Shown: piece by piece, positions 17,315-26,881 of the stretch
Position numbering within the stretch: position 1 is the stretch's first letter
Layout: each line of letters opens with the position of its first letter
Assembly (NCBI GenBank): GCA_017936005.1
Contig: JAGBGK010000036.1
Coordinates: 1 to 47,248, forward strand
DNA: 47,248 nt
Direction of reading: 5' to 3'
Origin: Tidjanibacter sp.
Lineage (GTDB): Bacteria > Bacteroidota > Bacteroidia > Bacteroidales > Rikenellaceae
Program-made: the position numbers and the translations under genes
Notes under the pieces: model-generated
What the model saw: the letters and a program-made list of their open reading frames with translations, nothing else
What the model was told of the DNA's origin: nothing
Databases searched by the model: none

Positions 17315-17443
17315 TTACAAAGTCTCCCAGCCCTCAAAGAGAACGTACTCATCCACTTCGCTAAGGCTGGTTGCGATACCTGCCGACACCGAGATTTCCT
17401 CAATCTCCACGACAGGCGGTGCGTACAAAGTTTTCTGTTTCAT
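17315..17443 (-). CDS. Small 42-aa protein inside the PUL operon
   Basis: The ATG at 17443 opens a 43-codon frame between lyase 3 (27 bp upstream) and lyase 2 (36 bp downstream). The peptide begins MKQKTLYAPPVVEIEEISVS and ends with VLFEGWETL. It is acidic, has no signal peptide and no membrane segment. The pattern Lys-rich start, Y.AP.VEI.EI, then a small-residue stretch (AGIATS) resembles short proteins often seen between surface-protein genes in Bacteroidales, whose function I do not know. Coding status is inferred from position, spacing and this pattern; it could also be a remnant of a larger gene. Confidence 0.55.
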   Translation of the reverse strand: MKQKTLYAPPVVEIEEISVSAGIATSLSEVDEYVLFEGWETL

Positions 17444-17470
17444 GGTTTACTATATCTTTAAGAATAAATG

Positions 17471-19537
17471 TTAGTACATATTCTTGGAGAAGATAACCGA
17501 CACGTTCATTGTTTCCTCCGGAGCAAGTTGCAACTCATAAGCAACGATTTCGATGCCGGTGTTGGGTTCATCCCACGAATTGGGGCCTTTGGCCGGATAG
17601 GTCATCAGTGTAAGTTTCTTCGAGGGATCCAACGTTCCCTTGTCGTGGTTGATTTTGAATGTGAGGTAGAGTGTCTGACCTGCCTGTTCGAGCTTGACGT
17701 GTGTGTCGTCAACGATGGTAACCGTTGAGGGGGTAACCATAGTCCAACGCACTATGGGGTTCTTACCCGGGCAAGCGGTCATCCAGTCGGTAACCATCAT
17801 ATCCTCGTTGTTGTTGATGAACTCGGCAACCCTTGTGGGCGAGTCATACTGTGGGAAGTTCTTGTTGGTTGCAACATCGTGGTCGTTACCGTTGAAGTTG
17901 TAGCCATACATAGTGAACTTACCTCCGAGTTGGCCCGGATTGTCGTCAAACCACTGTGGAACGATGAAAGCCTTGCTGGTACAGTTGTGCTTGGTGCCGT
18001 TGATGGTGATGACGTTGTGTCCGAAGTTGTTCAGGCGGAAGACATCCCACCTTCTGGAGGTTTTGGTCATATCCCACAACTGTCCACCAATGGCAGCATT
18101 GGTGTCGCCATAGGTAGGTCTGCCGAGGTCCATAGCCCACCTCACGCCATAGGCGTCATAGACGAAACTACCTCCGTCCAAGTGGGCGTGGGTGCGGTTG
18201 GAACGGCCGCCCACAATGCCGAGGAACTTGTCGCTCTCCGACATTGTCCAGTCGGTGTGGATAATCACCTGAGGAACACCGGTGTTGCTGTCGCCATCGG
18301 GTGCCCACCATAGTTGTTTGGTGGGTTTCACGGGCTCACTCTTGACGTGGTCGAAGTTCATCATTGCAAACAGGGTGGCCAATAGACGGCCCTCGTCAAG
18401 TTCATCGCAGTATTTGCGTTCTTTGATGAGCATCTTCTCCACAAAGAGCAGCGAGGGGTCGTTTTGCTTTTTGGCGAAGTACCACATAGGGAACTTACCC
18501 ATCCACTCCTCATCGGCATCGGCATAGTTGAACGCCTTGCGCGAGGGGCCCAACATATGGAGCATCCACTCGGCTGTTTTCTGGAAGCCTTGGCTGTGGG
18601 AGTACAGACCTGCTGCATCATCGCCGAAGATTTTCTCCAACGCACACATCATCAGCACCTGATAGGTGGTTCCATAGCCCCAATAGAGATAGCCTTCGTT
18701 GTAGGCACCGCTGTCGCCATAGGCTGTGTAGCCATATTGTTTGTTGCTGGCGAGGCTCTGCTCAATCATCTCAACAGCACGAGCCTTGTCTTTCTCATAC
18801 ATAGCAAGGGCGGAGATAATCATACCTCCGTTGCAGACCTGATTCCAGTTGGCTTTGTTTTTGAGGAACGACTGTCCTTTGGTTTTGCTGAAAGCATACT
18901 CCTCAATCTTGCGGCGAGCAAGCTCTCGGGTGGCTGGTTTGAGGTCATCATAGAGCCAGTCCAAACCGATTGCCACGCCTGTTGCCATCTCGGCCACATC
19001 GAGGAAGTGGTCGTGGTGCCAATCCTGAAACTCACACACGTTGTTGATGAGCCTCTCGGCCTTGGCCAAGTAGGCGTAGTTACCCGTCATACGATAGGCA
19101 TAGGCGAGTTGGGTAATGCGAGTGAGTGCATTACGCGACACATTGAGAATACTGCCGCCCGAAATGGTGTACTTCAAGTCCGTATAGCCGATATAGTTGT
19201 CGCATCGCTCCAAGATGGTCTCGTGAACATACTTTGTGAAGTCGGTGGAGAGCACCTTCTCTTTGAGTTCTACCCAGTCGGCTGCGGTGTAGAGAATACG
19301 TGGGTGAGGTGCAGCATCGAGTTTGGAGTAGTCGAGTGAGCCCTTCGGGGTTGCCGAAGTGTCATCGGGAGTCTCCACCCCCGTGTTGGTGCCACCTGTG
19401 TTGGTGCCACCCTGCTCCACATCGGGGTTGGGCTTTGGTTTGGGTTTTGGTACAGGCTCAACTTCCTCTCCACAAGCCCACAGACTTACAGACATCAGGA
19501 GTGTGAGTAACCAAGTTGTCATTCGTTTGATTTTCAT
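17471..19537 (-). CDS. Lyase 3: heparinase II/III-like polysaccharide lyase, surface lipoprotein
   Basis: A 688-aa lipoprotein (LWAC, Cys22; an alternative start at 19522 would shorten the signal by five residues). A Pro/Lys and Gly/Thr-rich linker contains GGTNTGGTNTG and DDTSATP, and the lyase fold starts at DYSKLDAAPHPR. The active-site set is complete by comparison with heparinase II from memory: Asn232 (WNQVCNGG), Tyr285 (EGYLYWGY), His450 and His452 (THAHLDGGSF), Asp in AMDLG, and His in FGHNV. It should cleave a uronic-acid polymer by beta-elimination; the exact PL family and polymer are not determinable by eye. The lipid anchor and acidic residues after Cys suggest exposure on the outer surface for initial cutting. 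It lies 14 bp after lyase 4. Confidence 0.88.
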   Translation of the reverse strand: MKIKRMTTWLLTLLMSVSLWACGEEVEPVPKPKPKPNPDVEQGGTNTGGTNTGVETPDDTSATPKGSLDYSKLDAAPHPRILYTAADWVELKEKVLSTDFTKYVHETILERCDNYIGYTDLKYTISGGSILNVSRNALTRITQLAYAYRMTGNYAYLAKAERLINNVCEFQDWHHDHFLDVAEMATGVAIGLDWLYDDLKPATRELARRKIEEYAFSKTKGQSFLKNKANWNQVCNGGMIISALAMYEKDKARAVEMIEQSLASNKQYGYTAYGDSGAYNEGYLYWGYGTTYQVLMMCALEKIFGDDAAGLYSHSQGFQKTAEWMLHMLGPSRKAFNYADADEEWMGKFPMWYFAKKQNDPSLLFVEKMLIKERKYCDELDEGRLLATLFAMMNFDHVKSEPVKPTKQLWWAPDGDSNTGVPQVIIHTDWTMSESDKFLGIVGGRSNRTHAHLDGGSFVYDAYGVRWAMDLGRPTYGDTNAAIGGQLWDMTKTSRRWDVFRLNNFGHNVITINGTKHNCTSKAFIVPQWFDDNPGQLGGKFTMYGYNFNGNDHDVATNKNFPQYDSPTRVAEFINNNEDMMVTDWMTACPGKNPIVRWTMVTPSTVTIVDDTHVKLEQAGQTLYLTFKINHDKGTLDPSKKLTLMTYPAKGPNSWDEPNTGIEIVAYELQLAPEETMNVSVIFSKNMY

Positions 19538-19551
19538 AGCCTTTTATGAGT

Positions 19552-21375
19552 TTATTTAACTTCTTTCAGTGTTACCTTCACCTTCACCGACTCTCCCGCA
19601 GGCACTTTGTAGTCGAACACAATACGACAAGTGCCCGTGTTGGCATAGTCGAAGTAGTTGGGCGACACATTGTCCCACACGTGCAGGTTTACCTCCACTG
19701 GGGCGTCAACCTTCACCTCCATCCTCTTTCCATCGGCGGTGAGGATGAATGTGTTCTTATCGCCTACCACAGCCTCTGCCGGAGTACACATAGTCCAACG
19801 TATGGTTTGCTCCTGCTGGCCGCCTACAACATTGTCGGTTACACACAACTTCTTGCCATTGTGCAACACCACACTTCGGGTTGCGCCACCCACAGCATCG
19901 CCCAACACAGCACCGAGGTCCACCTCTGCACCCTTTTTGGTGCGGGTGTTCCAAGTGCGGGTGATTTCGGCCTTGCCATCCACGATATGGTTGGCGCCAT
20001 CAAGGGTGAGAGTGTTGTGTGCATCGGGGCCTATGCGATAGACATCCCAACGCTGGGAGTTTTGTGTCATATTCCACAGATCCACACCCTCTTTTTCGAG
20101 GCTGTAATATGCCTGCATACCGAGGTCCATAGCCCACCTTACGCCGTCATACTCAAAGACAAACGAGCCGGCGTCCATATGTGAGTGGGAGAAACTTGCG
20201 AGTCCGCCCTTGATGCCGAGATAGGTGTCGTTGGGGCTTGTCCAGCCACTACGATAGATGTAGAGAGGATTGATACCATCGCTCTCCCACACTGTTTCGG
20301 TGGGAGGGGTGATGTTGCTCAAATCCACCCTTGAAGCAAAAATAAGCAAGCAGGGCAGGTGCCTCTCTTCGTTGTACTCGCCAAAGTCGGTGTTGGCATC
20401 GGCGAGGTATTTCATTTCAAGCCACATAAGCGACGGATCGCCGGTCTTGTAGGCAAACCACGGCATCATAATATTGCTGTATGCTCGTGGGTTGGCATCC
20501 GAGAAGCAGAAACAATCGCCACTCGGGGCGGTCATAAACTGCACAAAACGAGCCGAGCGCAACAGTCCGGGAGCCTCGTTGAGGCCACTTGCGTGTCCGA
20601 GGACTGTTTCGAGGGCATCGTTGAGCAGCACCTGATAGGAGGTGCCATAGGTCCAATATTGGAAACCTTCGGGATAGGCGCCATCGGGAGCATAGTTTTG
20701 CAGTGCAAGGTTGATTGACCCCAGAGCCTTGTCCACAATCACTTTGGCCAATTCGGGCTCATCCTCGGCAATGGCGAGCGCAGCACACACAAGTCCACCA
20801 TTGCAGACCTGATTCCAATTGGTCTTTGAACGGTAGAATTTTGCCTGCTTCGTTTGGGCCACATTGAGTGCCTTGTCAATCATTCCCTTGCGGATGGTGG
20901 CACGACTCTGCTCGGAGAGGCCGTCATAGAGCCAATCATAGCCTATGGCGAGTCCGAAGGCCATTTCGCCAACATCAAGGAAGTGGCTTGGGTTCCAATC
21001 GCTGAACTCACAAGCGGCCAACATCTCCTGTTCGGCACGTTGCAGATAGGCCACATTGCCCGTCATTCGGTAGCCATAGGAGAGGTAGAGTGTCCTTTTG
21101 AGCACAGCGCGCGACACATCGAGAAGCCTCTTACCGGTCTTTATTCGAGTGGATGTCGGCTTGTCAAGTGTAGCATCGCAAAAGCGTAAGATGCGCTTGT
21201 GTATCCCCATCATTTCGGGGTGCGTAGCGATGAGCCTTTCCACCTGCGCCTCACCACCCTCCTGCCAAAGCAGACGAGGGTGGGAGGGGAGGTTGGTGTA
21301 GTCATACGCCTGAGCACGAAGAGCGCCCACGCCAACAAGCAACATCAATGCTACTACTGTGAGAAATCTTTTCAT
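19552..21375 (-). CDS. Lyase 4: heparinase II/III-like polysaccharide lyase, periplasmic
   Basis: A 607-aa protein with a Sec signal peptide without a lipobox (cleavage near ALRAQA), directly followed by the lyase fold (YDYTNLPSHPR). There is no linker, unlike the other three copies. Active-site equivalents are intact: Asn188 (WNQVCNGG), Tyr240 (EGFQYW), His397 and His399 (SHSHMDAGSF), Asp417 and His453. Spacings between these residues are within a few positions of heparinase II. Likely a periplasmic lyase that degrades imported oligosaccharides to unsaturated products for GH88. It lies 29 bp after susD and is the first lyase of the operon. The PL family was not assigned. Confidence 0.88.
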   Translation of the reverse strand: MKRFLTVVALMLLVGVGALRAQAYDYTNLPSHPRLLWQEGGEAQVERLIATHPEMMGIHKRILRFCDATLDKPTSTRIKTGKRLLDVSRAVLKRTLYLSYGYRMTGNVAYLQRAEQEMLAACEFSDWNPSHFLDVGEMAFGLAIGYDWLYDGLSEQSRATIRKGMIDKALNVAQTKQAKFYRSKTNWNQVCNGGLVCAALAIAEDEPELAKVIVDKALGSINLALQNYAPDGAYPEGFQYWTYGTSYQVLLNDALETVLGHASGLNEAPGLLRSARFVQFMTAPSGDCFCFSDANPRAYSNIMMPWFAYKTGDPSLMWLEMKYLADANTDFGEYNEERHLPCLLIFASRVDLSNITPPTETVWESDGINPLYIYRSGWTSPNDTYLGIKGGLASFSHSHMDAGSFVFEYDGVRWAMDLGMQAYYSLEKEGVDLWNMTQNSQRWDVYRIGPDAHNTLTLDGANHIVDGKAEITRTWNTRTKKGAEVDLGAVLGDAVGGATRSVVLHNGKKLCVTDNVVGGQQEQTIRWTMCTPAEAVVGDKNTFILTADGKRMEVKVDAPVEVNLHVWDNVSPNYFDYANTGTCRIVFDYKVPAGESVKVKVTLKEVK

Positions 21376-21404
21376 AGCGTGTGTTGTTTGCTGAGAAGAT
21401 AGGA

Positions 21405-23237
21405 TTAGTACTGCCAGCCTTCGGTGCGAGGCAGGTTGCTGTTGCGCTGCTGCTCAACTGCGGGGATAGCCCAACGGAGCATCTTCTCACCGTGCCAGTA
21501 GTGTTTGGTGAACACGTTACCCCACATACCCTGAATACCGAGTTGGTTTTGACCTTGGAATTTGCTGTCGTGATAGGTGCCCCAGCGAACTTCGTGGAAA
21601 TAGTTGACACCCTCGCAGCAGAGCTCAATGCGGCTCTCATAGCGAATGGCTGCCAAAGCCTCCTCTTTGTTGCTCACGCCATTCAGACCGGCGCCAACGT
21701 GGAGTGCGGGCATACCACCACGGGTACGCACCTCGTTGATGAGAGCCACAGCCTCGGCAATCTTATTCTGCTGTACCAAAGCCTCGGCCCACTGCAACTG
21801 AATGTCGGTGTAGCGGATGATTGGAATGTCGGTGTGGCAGTATGCACGGCTCAGAATTGCATCCTTCTGGGTCTCGTTGTACTTGCGATAGAGGTAGAAC
21901 CAAGTTACGGTCTTACGTTTGTCGTGCCACAAGTCCCAACCATTGGCATCGCCATTCTTGCTACGGGTGATAAAGGGATAGCGGAACACTTTGGTAACCT
22001 GATTACCGTTGCTCTGCGAAGGCTCATAGCAATCCATCTCTGCATAGGGAGTGAGAACGAGGAGTTTCAACCTCGGGTCCCTATTCTCATAAGCGGCCAT
22101 AACCCTCTGCTCGTTACCTTCGGGCAGATAGTATTTGTCCACTACGGCGGCACCAACGCTCTTTTTGAGGTTGTCGTAGTTGGTCTTGTAGTCGGTGTTA
22201 AGCCTATTGCGGGCGAAGAATACCTCGCGCTCAGCAACCTTCATTGCATCCCAATCGGGGAATACTGTGGTCCACTCAAACTCCGAGCCATCGGCCATCT
22301 GGAAGTCGTCCACCCAGTTGCTGTTAGGCATCATACACGAAATACCGTTGTATTGGTCCCTCGAACCAATGATTTGTTGAAGGTTGCCAGAATAGCCTTT
22401 CTCTGCGTCAAGCTGCAAGGGGAAAATCATCTCGCTGTTACGCTCGGCAGCAGAGCTCCACTGGTTCTGATAGGTGCCTGCGGCTACGCTGTAATTGTGC
22501 AGAGCGAAACCACACTTTTTCACATTCTCGAAGTCGCTGGCAGCAAGTGCCCACTCCTCCAACCACATATAAATCTGGCCACGCAAAGCATAGGCAGCAC
22601 CCTTCGAAGGACGGCCATACCTCTCGCCAGAGAGGTTGTTGTTTGCAAAGTGCTCATTCTCAATACAGTATTTGAGGTCTTCCAAGCACTGTGCCCAAAT
22701 CTCTGCCCTTGGGGTAACACCCTTGTAGCAATCCTCGGCATTCACGGGCTCGGTGTAGAGAGGCACATCGTGGAAGAGCATTGCCAAACAGTGGTAGAAG
22801 AAGGCGCGAAGGAACCTAACCTCGCTCATCCAGTTGCCAAAGGTTGCCTCGTCCAAACCTGCACGGTGGAGGTTGGCGATGGCATCGTTACAACGGTGGA
22901 TGCCGGTGTAGGCCCACTTCCACTCATAGCTCAAATAGGCATAGTTGGCTTTGAGAGATGCGCTGTTGGCCACAATACCATTGAAATAGCTGGTCGAATA
23001 GCCGTGGGCTTCCATACCATAGAAGTTGTAGCCACTCGAACCCTTATCTACTGCATACTGTTCGAGGTCGTCATTGTAGAATATTCGGTAGATGCCATTG
23101 ATACCCTGTTGTGCAAGGTTCTCCGATTCCCACATATTACCTGTGGCAATCTCATTGTAGGGAGCGGTGTCGAGAAAGTCGGTACAACCCACCATCAGCA
23201 CGCTGCTCAAAATCAGACTGAATATAATCTTTTTCAT
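21405..23237 (-). CDS. SusD-like surface glycan-binding lipoprotein
   Basis: A 610-aa lipoprotein (Cys18 in LMVGC, followed by TDFLDTAP, a usual SusD opening). RagB/SusD landmarks include EIATGNMWESENLAQQGINGIY, the TPR-like MSEVRFLRAFFYHCLAMLF segment, RYTDIQLQWAEAL, and VRTRGGMPAL. It caps the SusC-like channel and binds the target glycan at the surface. The gene starts 59 bp after susC on the same operon. Which glycan it binds cannot be read from the sequence. Confidence 0.95.
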   Translation of the reverse strand: MKKIIFSLILSSVLMVGCTDFLDTAPYNEIATGNMWESENLAQQGINGIYRIFYNDDLEQYAVDKGSSGYNFYGMEAHGYSTSYFNGIVANSASLKANYAYLSYEWKWAYTGIHRCNDAIANLHRAGLDEATFGNWMSEVRFLRAFFYHCLAMLFHDVPLYTEPVNAEDCYKGVTPRAEIWAQCLEDLKYCIENEHFANNNLSGERYGRPSKGAAYALRGQIYMWLEEWALAASDFENVKKCGFALHNYSVAAGTYQNQWSSAAERNSEMIFPLQLDAEKGYSGNLQQIIGSRDQYNGISCMMPNSNWVDDFQMADGSEFEWTTVFPDWDAMKVAEREVFFARNRLNTDYKTNYDNLKKSVGAAVVDKYYLPEGNEQRVMAAYENRDPRLKLLVLTPYAEMDCYEPSQSNGNQVTKVFRYPFITRSKNGDANGWDLWHDKRKTVTWFYLYRKYNETQKDAILSRAYCHTDIPIIRYTDIQLQWAEALVQQNKIAEAVALINEVRTRGGMPALHVGAGLNGVSNKEEALAAIRYESRIELCCEGVNYFHEVRWGTYHDSKFQGQNQLGIQGMWGNVFTKHYWHGEKMLRWAIPAVEQQRNSNLPRTEGWQY

Positions 23238-23296
23238 ATCTTTCTTTTATCTTCTATATTTACATTATATATAAATAGGTGTGCCGAATGGATGCA

Positions 23297-26200
23297 TTAG
23301 AACGAAATCTGTGCACCAATTGCATACTGTTTCATCAGAGGATAGGTTACCGAAGTTCCCATCTCGGGGTCCAAACCGGGGTAGTCGGTCAGAGTCAGGA
23401 GGTTCTCACCCGACACATAGAGGCGGAGTTTGTCCATCTTGATTTTCCTTGTCCATTTGGCGGGCAGGGTGTAACCAATTTGGAGGTTTTTGAGTTTGAG
23501 GTAGTCGCCCTTATAGCGGTAGAACTCGGTGTTGACACCATTGTTCAAACGAGTCTCGTTGGTCAAACGGGGGTTCTTGGCGTTGATGTTGGTGCGAGGA
23601 TCCTCGGGATTCATCGGGTCGTAGAAGTAGTGGTCGTCGGCCACGCTTTGCATCAGACCATAACCGAGTTTGGTACGGGTGGTGTTGTAGATGTCGTCCT
23701 CCCAATAGAGTTCGAAGCCTGCACTACCTGCCCACAACATATAGAAGTCGAAGCCCTTGTAGTTCATCGAGAAGTTCACACCGAAGTTGTAGATGGGCTG
23801 ACGGCTGGTGCCGGTGAAGTTCTGGTCGTTGGTCTCACCATAGTTGCCATCACCGTTGGAGTCGGCCACGATGAAGTCGCCATACCACAGTGTGTCTTGC
23901 GCAGCCTTGCTCAGACCAAAGAACTTGTAGCCGCTGGCCATCATTGCCTGTACCCAAGCCAAATCCTGCTCGGTACGAATCATACCATCCACGGGACCTT
24001 GGTCGAGGCCGGGCTCGCCACCCTCGTAGCTACCATTACCCTTGTAGAGCTCATACATATACATCTCACCCAGCGAGTGGCCCTCTACAATCAGACCACC
24101 GAAACCGCTCTGTACAACATCGCCATAGTTGTTGTGGAAAGTGGTGGGGTTGCCCTCTTCGTCATATTCCCAATATTTTTCAAGGGTGCCTTTGTACTTC
24201 ATCACGCGGTTTTTGTTGTAGGCGAAGTTACCCTCGATGCGGTAGCCGAAGTCGCCAATGCGGTCCTCCCAAGCGAGAGTCAGCTCCACGCCACGGTTAC
24301 GCACCTCGGCAATGTTCTGAGTTGCACCGGTTACGGTACCCATAGTGATGGGGATGGAGGGAGTGTAGAGAATACCATCGGTATATTTCTCATAGAGGTC
24401 GATTTCACCGGTGAGTCGGTTGTTGAATGCACCCCAATCCAAACCGATGTTGGTGGTAGTAGTGCTCTCCCATTCGAGCGCGGTGTTACTCAACTTGTTG
24501 ATTGCAAGGCCGGTCGAAGGTTTGCCATCAACCACCACCTTGTTGGTTACGTAGCTTGCCTGCCAATCGTAGTTGCCGCTTGCGCAGTTACCCATACGGC
24601 CCCACGATACACGCAGTTTCAGGTTGCTCAGATAGTCCTCAGCGAAGTCCATAAAGTCCTCCTCGTGGATGCGCCAACCGGCACTAAACGAGGGGAATAC
24701 ACCCCAACGGCTCTCGGGAGCAAACCTCGAAGAACCATCCACACGCACGTTGGCCTCGAAGAGGTATTTGTCCCTGAAAGAGTAGTTGGCCCTACCAAAG
24801 TAGGACATCAGTGCCCAATCGGTTGCGCTGCTGCTCGAACCGCTCAACTCGGTGGCGGTGCTCAACTGGGTAAGAGTCCAGTCGGCCATACCAATCTTAG
24901 ATACCGAGAAAGACTCCGATTTGTAGAACGAAGTGGAGAAACCACCAAGCAGGTTAAGTTTGTGGTCCTCGCCGGTCTCGGGGTCCCAACGAACCAAAAT
25001 CTCCGAGTTCTCGCGGTGATATTTGGTCGATTTGTTGGTGATGGTCTGGTTTTCCAGAGTGGTCTTGCTCACAACCTCGTTGGTGAGGTGGTTGTAGGTA
25101 CCTTTGGGGAAGCCCCAAGTTGCATAGTCGAGCCAATCGGGAGCGTAGTTGTAACTTGCCTCGATGGTCAGACTCTTGATGGGATTGATGATACCATAGA
25201 GGGTGAAGTTGCCACGGAAGTATTTGTCGTAGCCCTTACGTACCATAGTCTTGAAGATGTTGTTGGCGGTGGTGGACTCCTCAACTGCCACGGGAATACC
25301 CCAAGCATCATCCTCACCGGGGTAAACACCGGGAACAGTAGCACCGAGGTAGTTGAAACCCTCGCTCACCTTCGAGAGGCCCTTGTTCTGCTTAACACCA
25401 TTAAGGCGGGTACCAATTTTCAACCAATCATAGACCTTAATCTCCAAGTTGGTACGCAGAGAGAATTGATCCATACCGGTATCCATACCCCTCTGGTTCA
25501 TAATACCCTCAACATCCTGATAGCCGAGCGACATAAAATAGGTCGCATTGCCATTGCCACCCGAAACGGATACGTTGTGTTTGGTGGAGTAGCCTGTGCC
25601 GACAATCTCATTGAACCAATCGGTGTTGGGATAGGCCATATAGTTGGGCAGACCGCCCTCCGAAATACCATTGGGGTCCTGCGAGGCGAGTTCCCAAGCG
25701 TCAATGGTCGATTGGTTGTAAACATCGGGTTTGCCCATATTGTAGGCACCCTCGTTGTGGAGCCTCATATGCTCGGCATAGTTGCTCACAAATTTGAGTT
25801 TGTTTTGGGGCTGCTGGAAAGTACCATAGAAATTATAGGTAACTTTGGGCTTGCCTGCACCCTTCTTGGTGGTTACAAGCACAACACCGTTTGCTGCCCT
25901 CGAACCATAGATGGCAGCCGAAGCAGCATCTTTCAGAATGGTGATGCTGGCAATATCCTCGGTGTTCACGTTGTTCATATCCCACTCAATACCATCCACC
26001 AACACCAGAGGGTTGTTGGAGTTGAGCGAGTTGTTACCACGGATACGAATGGTACCACCGGTGCCGGGCTGACCCGAAGATTGGTGTACCTGAACACCTG
26101 CCGACAAACCGGCCAGTGCGGTCGAAGCATTGAGCACGGGGCGGCTGGCCATCGACTCATCGAAGTTTACGGTAGAAACAGAGCCGGTCAGGTCGGCCTT

Positions 26201-26536
26201 GCGCTGCACGCCGTAGCCCACAACAACCACCTCTTCCAGAGCCTCTGCGCTGGGAGCCAAAGCTACATTGTGGGTGCCTGCCTTGGAAATCTTCACCGTC
26301 TGAGGCTCATAACCCATATACTCGAAGATAACTTCGGCCTTGGGTGCCACCTTCAAGGTGTAGTTACCATCGGCATCGGTAACGGTTCCGCTACCATCCT
26401 GCAACACGACAACGGTCGCTCCCACAAGGGGACTGTTTCCCTCGTCGGTTACTTTACCGGAAATTGTGATTTGCTGTGCAAATGCTCCAAGGCTGCACAT
26501 TGCAAACACAACCAAAAGTAGTAGTTTTTGTTTCAT
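23297..26536 (-). CDS. SusC-like TonB-dependent outer-membrane transporter
   Basis: A 1079-aa outer-membrane transporter for oligosaccharides. The signal peptide ends at GAFAQ. A carboxypeptidase-D-like regulatory domain (about 22-110, ITISGKVTDEGN to the YMGYEP segment) is followed by VVVGYG and the plug (about 120-235; TIRIRGNNSL and VLVDGIEW, with the AAIYGSRAANGVVLVTTKKG end typical of SusC). The remainder is a beta-barrel ending in an aromatic C-terminus (QISF). It is the first gene of the minus-strand PUL operon and would import lyase products. The promoter region (26537-26900) is shared with the divergent regulator and holds a 63-bp-spaced direct repeat. Confidence 0.96.
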   Translation of the reverse strand: MKQKLLLLVVFAMCSLGAFAQQITISGKVTDEGNSPLVGATVVVLQDGSGTVTDADGNYTLKVAPKAEVIFEYMGYEPQTVKISKAGTHNVALAPSAEALEEVVVVGYGVQRKADLTGSVSTVNFDESMASRPVLNASTALAGLSAGVQVHQSSGQPGTGGTIRIRGNNSLNSNNPLVLVDGIEWDMNNVNTEDIASITILKDAASAAIYGSRAANGVVLVTTKKGAGKPKVTYNFYGTFQQPQNKLKFVSNYAEHMRLHNEGAYNMGKPDVYNQSTIDAWELASQDPNGISEGGLPNYMAYPNTDWFNEIVGTGYSTKHNVSVSGGNGNATYFMSLGYQDVEGIMNQRGMDTGMDQFSLRTNLEIKVYDWLKIGTRLNGVKQNKGLSKVSEGFNYLGATVPGVYPGEDDAWGIPVAVEESTTANNIFKTMVRKGYDKYFRGNFTLYGIINPIKSLTIEASYNYAPDWLDYATWGFPKGTYNHLTNEVVSKTTLENQTITNKSTKYHRENSEILVRWDPETGEDHKLNLLGGFSTSFYKSESFSVSKIGMADWTLTQLSTATELSGSSSSATDWALMSYFGRANYSFRDKYLFEANVRVDGSSRFAPESRWGVFPSFSAGWRIHEEDFMDFAEDYLSNLKLRVSWGRMGNCASGNYDWQASYVTNKVVVDGKPSTGLAINKLSNTALEWESTTTTNIGLDWGAFNNRLTGEIDLYEKYTDGILYTPSIPITMGTVTGATQNIAEVRNRGVELTLAWEDRIGDFGYRIEGNFAYNKNRVMKYKGTLEKYWEYDEEGNPTTFHNNYGDVVQSGFGGLIVEGHSLGEMYMYELYKGNGSYEGGEPGLDQGPVDGMIRTEQDLAWVQAMMASGYKFFGLSKAAQDTLWYGDFIVADSNGDGNYGETNDQNFTGTSRQPIYNFGVNFSMNYKGFDFYMLWAGSAGFELYWEDDIYNTTRTKLGYGLMQSVADDHYFYDPMNPEDPRTNINAKNPRLTNETRLNNGVNTEFYRYKGDYLKLKNLQIGYTLPAKWTRKIKMDKLRLYVSGENLLTLTDYPGLDPEMGTSVTYPLMKQYAIGAQISF

Positions 26537-26714
26537 ACAAAAAGACTTTTAAAGGGTTAATATTTAGGTTTGCTGATTTGTTGAATGATTTTTGTATTCG
26601 GGAGGAGTCGATGTACACATTGCACATCCTTCTCGTAAGGTCGGTTTTGTTGTAGTCTCGGTGTCGGTTTTTAGGTTACTTTGCCCCAAGCGGGTGGGTG
26701 CATTTTTGATATTG

Positions 26715-26722
26715 TAAAATTA
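26715..26722 (-). promoter_or_regulatory. Possible -7 element of the PUL operon
   Basis: TAATTTTA on the minus strand, one mismatch from TAnnTTTG. A weak box is expected for an activated promoter. The proximal direct repeat begins 22 bp upstream, where it would overlap or replace a -33 element. Confidence 0.35.
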
Positions 26723-26743
26723 GGTATTACCTTTCAAGGAAAT

Positions 26744-26769
26744 TAGTCCAAACTCGCCATTTTGCACCA
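26744..26769. promoter_or_regulatory. Direct repeat unit 1, candidate operator of the PUL regulator
   Basis: TAGTCCAAACT, eight variable bases, then TGCACCA. The same bipartite unit recurs exactly 63 bp further on (26807-26832), six turns of B-DNA. It is placed just upstream of the susC -7 candidate, as for an AraC-type activator site. Confidence 0.5.
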
Positions 26770-26806
26770 TTCTTGGCTTGTGTTTGGCTCACGAGCCGAG
26801 GTAAAA

Positions 26807-26832
26807 TAGTCCAAACTGTTCAAAATGCACCA
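26807..26832. promoter_or_regulatory. Direct repeat unit 2, candidate operator of the PUL regulator
   Basis: Second copy of the bipartite unit, with both half-sites (11 and 7 bp) perfectly conserved and the 8-bp spacer different. Being on the same face of the helix as unit 1, it suits binding of a regulator dimer or of two dimers. Confidence 0.5.
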
Positions 26833-26881
26833 CCAACCGACCAACCCGATTGTTGCTCGTTGAAAAACAACTTTGTTGTTT

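Noticed and set aside
23279..26521. Very long plus-strand open frame opposite susC
   Set aside because: It mirrors the susC gene codon for codon on the other strand, has no family features, and susC is unambiguous. The same applies to long frames opposite the lyases, gdhA, gcvT, the HTCS gene, galM, the M3 peptidase and lptD.
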